From NCBI GenBank assembly GCA_003135415.1, contig PLBP01000032.1, positions 1 to 64,000 of the forward strand: 64,000 bases of DNA, read 5' to 3'. The stretch's first letter is position 1, and each line of letters begins with the position of its first letter. This document shows positions 62,126 to 64,000 of this stretch, one piece after another. Under the pieces are notes generated by a model. The model searched no databases and was not told the DNA's origin. It saw nothing but the letters and a program-made list of their open reading frames with translations. The translations under genes and the position numbers were made by a program. Origin of the DNA: Hyphomicrobiales bacterium (lineage in GTDB: Bacteria; Pseudomonadota; Alphaproteobacteria; Rhizobiales; Xanthobacteraceae).

Positions 62126-62542
62126 GGGTTGTTCCTTTGTTGTGTTCCAGCCTCGGCACCGCCTCGTAAAGCGCAGCGGGCGCGCCGTCAGTCGGACGGC
62201 GTCGAATACTGGTCGGCGAGAGAGTGTTGATAGTCAGTGCGAGGAGAAAGCGACGGGAGTCGCCTGCCGTTGGTCTTAGCCGAACACGACGCTCTTTACT
62301 TACATATGCTTAGAATGGCGAGAAACAAGGTGCTGCCCCGCTCTCATGATCGTTGCTCTCAGGGCTGGCGCTCCCTAGGGAACTCGAACCCCTGTTTTCG
62401 CCGTGAGAGGGAGCGGACGCCGGCGAACGTCAGCAGTTATCAGCGAATGAACGTGCACACCGCACGCCGAGATTTGCAAATCGGAGAAGAAGCAGATTCT
62501 AGCGGACTTACTGCAACCAAGCGGCAATGGGAGATCTCTCGA
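62126..62542. other. Intergenic region with tRNA-like segment
   Basis: 417 bases with no supported protein gene. The track ORF 62237-62737 has no recognisable domain and overlaps the response regulator. The only structured element is the tRNA-3'-like segment at 62366-62414, listed separately. Confidence 0.5.
62366..62414 (-). other. tRNA-3'-end-like segment
   Basis: On the minus strand GCTCCCT...AACAGGGGTTCGAGTTCCCT-AGGGAGC-GCCA forms a 7-base outer stem around a T-arm (AGGGG, TTCGAGT loop, TCCCT) and ends in CCA. It has no D-arm or anticodon arm, so it is not a working tRNA. Fragments like this are typical of attachment sites left by integrative elements, but no integrase is in view. Confidence 0.4.
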
Positions 62543-62908
62543 TCAGGAAGAGAGCACCCGCGTGAATATCTCCGTCAATCCCTCATGTCTGAATGGTTTC
62601 TTCAGCGCGGGCCGGTCGCGGTAGCCGACCCTCGTTTCCAGGTCAGTGTTGCCGGTCGAGTAGAAAAACGGCACACCGCGGGCGACGAGCGCCTCCGCCA
62701 CCGGATGGCTTGTGTTGCCATTCAGATTCATATCTAGCATGGCGACGTCGAAGATCTGCGCATCAATCAGGGCGACGGCTTTATCGACCGTCGCGGCAGT
62801 CGTCACGGCCTCGCATCCGAGGTCGGCCAGCATGTCTTCAATCATCATAAGAATAAGAAGCTCATCTTCGACAACGAGGACCCGGCGACCGGAAAGCAAT
62901 TTATCCAC
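62543..62908 (-). CDS. Single-domain response regulator
   Basis: A 121-residue receiver with acidic pair ED (VLVVEDELLILMMIEDML), phospho-Asp in VAMLDMNLNGN, Thr/Ser region STGNTD and Lys in ALKKPFRHEG. There is no output domain, as is common for partners of HWE kinases. Starts with GTG at 62908, overlapping the kinase stop by 8 bases, so the two form one coupled signalling pair. Confidence 0.88.
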   Translation of the reverse strand: MDKLLSGRRVLVVEDELLILMMIEDMLADLGCEAVTTAATVDKAVALIDAQIFDVAMLDMNLNGNTSHPVAEALVARGVPFFYSTGNTDLETRVGYRDRPALKKPFRHEGLTEIFTRVLSS

Positions 62909-63980
62909 GACGCGCGATCCTTGGTATTGGGATGGTCATCGTGCAGGCGAGGCCATCCGGCGCGAAATCGAGATGCATTGTGCTTTCCAGCTCATGCGCC
63001 AGACCGCGCTCGATCACTCGCGTTCCGTAGCCCTTACGTGACGGTGTGGTCACGGGCGGACCGTCCTTCTCCGTCCAGTGTAGAAGTATTGGGGCTCCCT
63101 CTGACTTGGACTTCTTCGTCCACTCGATCTGGATTGATCCCGCCTCATTGGACAAGGCACCGTACTTCGCAGCATTGGTTGCGAGTTCGTTGAACACGAT
63201 TCCAAGGGTCAGGGCTGCTGGTGGAGGGAAACGGATGTTCTCACCCTTGAGAACAATGCGCTCCCTCCGACCGTCCGCGGCCGCGAATGGCTCCACGGCA
63301 TCGTGAACGATATCGAACAGCCCCGCATTTTCCCAGTTTTCCCGCGTTAATAGGTCGTGCGACCGAGAGAGCGCTAATAGGCGGGACTCGATGGCTTCCT
63401 TAATCACGTCAGGATCAGAACCCGTCCGCATTGCCTGCCATACGATCGATTGCACCGTTGAAAGGGTGTTCTTCACGCGATGGTTCAACTCGTCGATGAG
63501 CAATTTCGACTTAACTTCATCGTCTTTATGTTTGGTGAGATCAACGAAGGAGGCAAAATACTGAACGACATTCCCGCTCGCCTCACGAACCGGGCTGATA
63601 AAGACCGCGGCCCAGAACTCGCTTTTATCTTTGCGGCGGTAGAGGACTTCTGTTCCGCTATTGGACTTGCCCTCAAACTCGTTCTTGATTCGCGCCAGTG
63701 CCTTAGCATCGGCGCCATGCGCCATGAGAAAATTGAAACTTTTTGCGAGCACCTCTTCCCGGTCATATCCGGTTAGAGAGAGAAAGCTGTCATTGGCAAA
63801 AATTATCGGATTGTGGGGTTCCGTCGCGTCAGTAAATACCATCGCCATCCGTGTCGTTTCAGCGGCGACTACGAACGGCCCACGGTTCTTCCGAAAACTC
63901 TCGACTTCGGCTTCGGCACCTTTCTGCTCGTTTGACTTCTTTGTTATTTTCGACATGTCACGGGGCGATCTTTGAAGCAT
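62901..63980 (-). CDS. PAS-containing HWE-family histidine kinase
   Basis: A 359-residue cytosolic sensor. An N-terminal PAS domain (NPIIFANDSFLSLTGYDREEVL) is followed by the HWE kinase core: phospho-His in DELNHRVKNTLSTVQSIV, then EIVFNELATNAAKYGALS-like N-box (IVFNELATNAAKYGALS) and HWTEKDGPP with the WxE signature. The PAS resembles LOV domains, but the place of the flavin-binding cysteine (NCRFL in LOV) reads SFNFL, so it should not be a photoreceptor. Start is M1 or M9. The gene's upstream region lies past the window edge. Confidence 0.9.
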   Translation of the reverse strand: MLQRSPRDMSKITKKSNEQKGAEAEVESFRKNRGPFVVAAETTRMAMVFTDATEPHNPIIFANDSFLSLTGYDREEVLAKSFNFLMAHGADAKALARIKNEFEGKSNSGTEVLYRRKDKSEFWAAVFISPVREASGNVVQYFASFVDLTKHKDDEVKSKLLIDELNHRVKNTLSTVQSIVWQAMRTGSDPDVIKEAIESRLLALSRSHDLLTRENWENAGLFDIVHDAVEPFAAADGRRERIVLKGENIRFPPPAALTLGIVFNELATNAAKYGALSNEAGSIQIEWTKKSKSEGAPILLHWTEKDGPPVTTPSRKGYGTRVIERGLAHELESTMHLDFAPDGLACTMTIPIPRIARRG

Positions 63981-64000
63981 TAGGAGCCCAATCTGCGGCT

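Noticed and set aside
62237-62737. 166-residue ORF before the response regulator
   Set aside because: No domain, runs antisense into the response regulator, and spans the tRNA-like element.
1-64000. CRISPR array, prophage or insertion sequence
   Set aside because: No regular spaced repeats, transposase, integrase or phage structural proteins were seen on either strand.

Overview
This 64 kb window is GC-rich, gene-dense alphaproteobacterial chromosome. It has a CtrA/ChpT/SciP cell-cycle module, 5-aminolevulinate synthase, MbfA, DUF1134 and DUF6111 families, and a MoxR-DUF58-DUF4159 operon set divergently from DUF1285-NUDIX-DUF6111-cca. Together these point to Hyphomicrobiales (Rhizobiales), close to the Bradyrhizobium/Rhodopseudomonas/Xanthobacteraceae side. 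That placement is inference from gene content; no search was run. I saw no rRNA, CRISPR array, integrase or transposase. The one confident RNA gene is an elongator-type tRNA-Met.

Layout. 0-1 kb: two DUF6455 genes behind a perfect FNR/FixK-type box. 1.8-4.5 kb: cytochrome bc1 operon petABC. 4.7-8.8 kb: trmL-hemF, then the coupled minus-strand set DUF1285-NUDIX-DUF6111-cca. 9-16 kb: MoxR-DUF58-DUF4159 membrane operon. 16-24.5 kb: mixed metabolism and stress genes, including MbfA, a glutathionyl-hydroquinone reductase, an SDR with a hydroxypyruvate-isomerase-like enzyme, and an EamA permease. 24.5-27.5 kb: sciP, a flagellar relic, mnmA, a methyltransferase and tRNA-Met. 27.5-31 kb: two MltB-type lytic transglycosylases around an SPFH protein. 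31.3-36 kb: a complete branched-chain amino-acid type ABC transporter. 36-37.2 kb: hemA. 37.6-40.5 kb: ruins of a flagellar cluster. 40.5-48 kb: ctrA, an intact cheA-W-Y-B-R operon and chpT. 48-51.6 kb: cysQ-like, YHS, DUF1134 and a coiled-coil membrane protein with a perfect CtrA box. 51.7-54.7 kb: molybdate uptake genes with a split-off Mop domain. 54.7-61.8 kb: oxidoreductase, GT25, PlsB-type acyltransferase, alpha/beta hydrolase, YeiH exporter and DoxX. 62.5-64 kb: HWE-family kinase and response regulator.

The most striking feature is the pattern of flagellar decay. At five places the first codons of a flagellar gene are joined to the last codons of the same or a later gene in the usual flagellar order, with the middle missing: fliF-fliH, fliN-flbD, flhA, fliI and (less surely) fliK-flgD. 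Three of the joints are in-frame ORFs or were at the junction. flhA then acquired a frameshift and an amber stop, the fliK-flgD relic has a nonsense codon, and the fliI joint is out of frame. fliJ remains full length. Around the ruins, ctrA, sciP, chpT and all five che genes look intact, as do CtrA-like boxes and a dense GANTC cluster in the ctrA promoter. A plausible reading is a lineage that lost this flagellum by end-preserving deletions while keeping its cell-cycle control and a chemosensory pathway. The che pathway may serve another motor or a non-flagellar output.

Other points worth attention are a ModC lacking its C-terminal Mop domain beside a free-standing Mop protein, an altered DxD motif in the CCA-adding enzyme, and a tRNA-3'-end-like segment at 62.4 kb.
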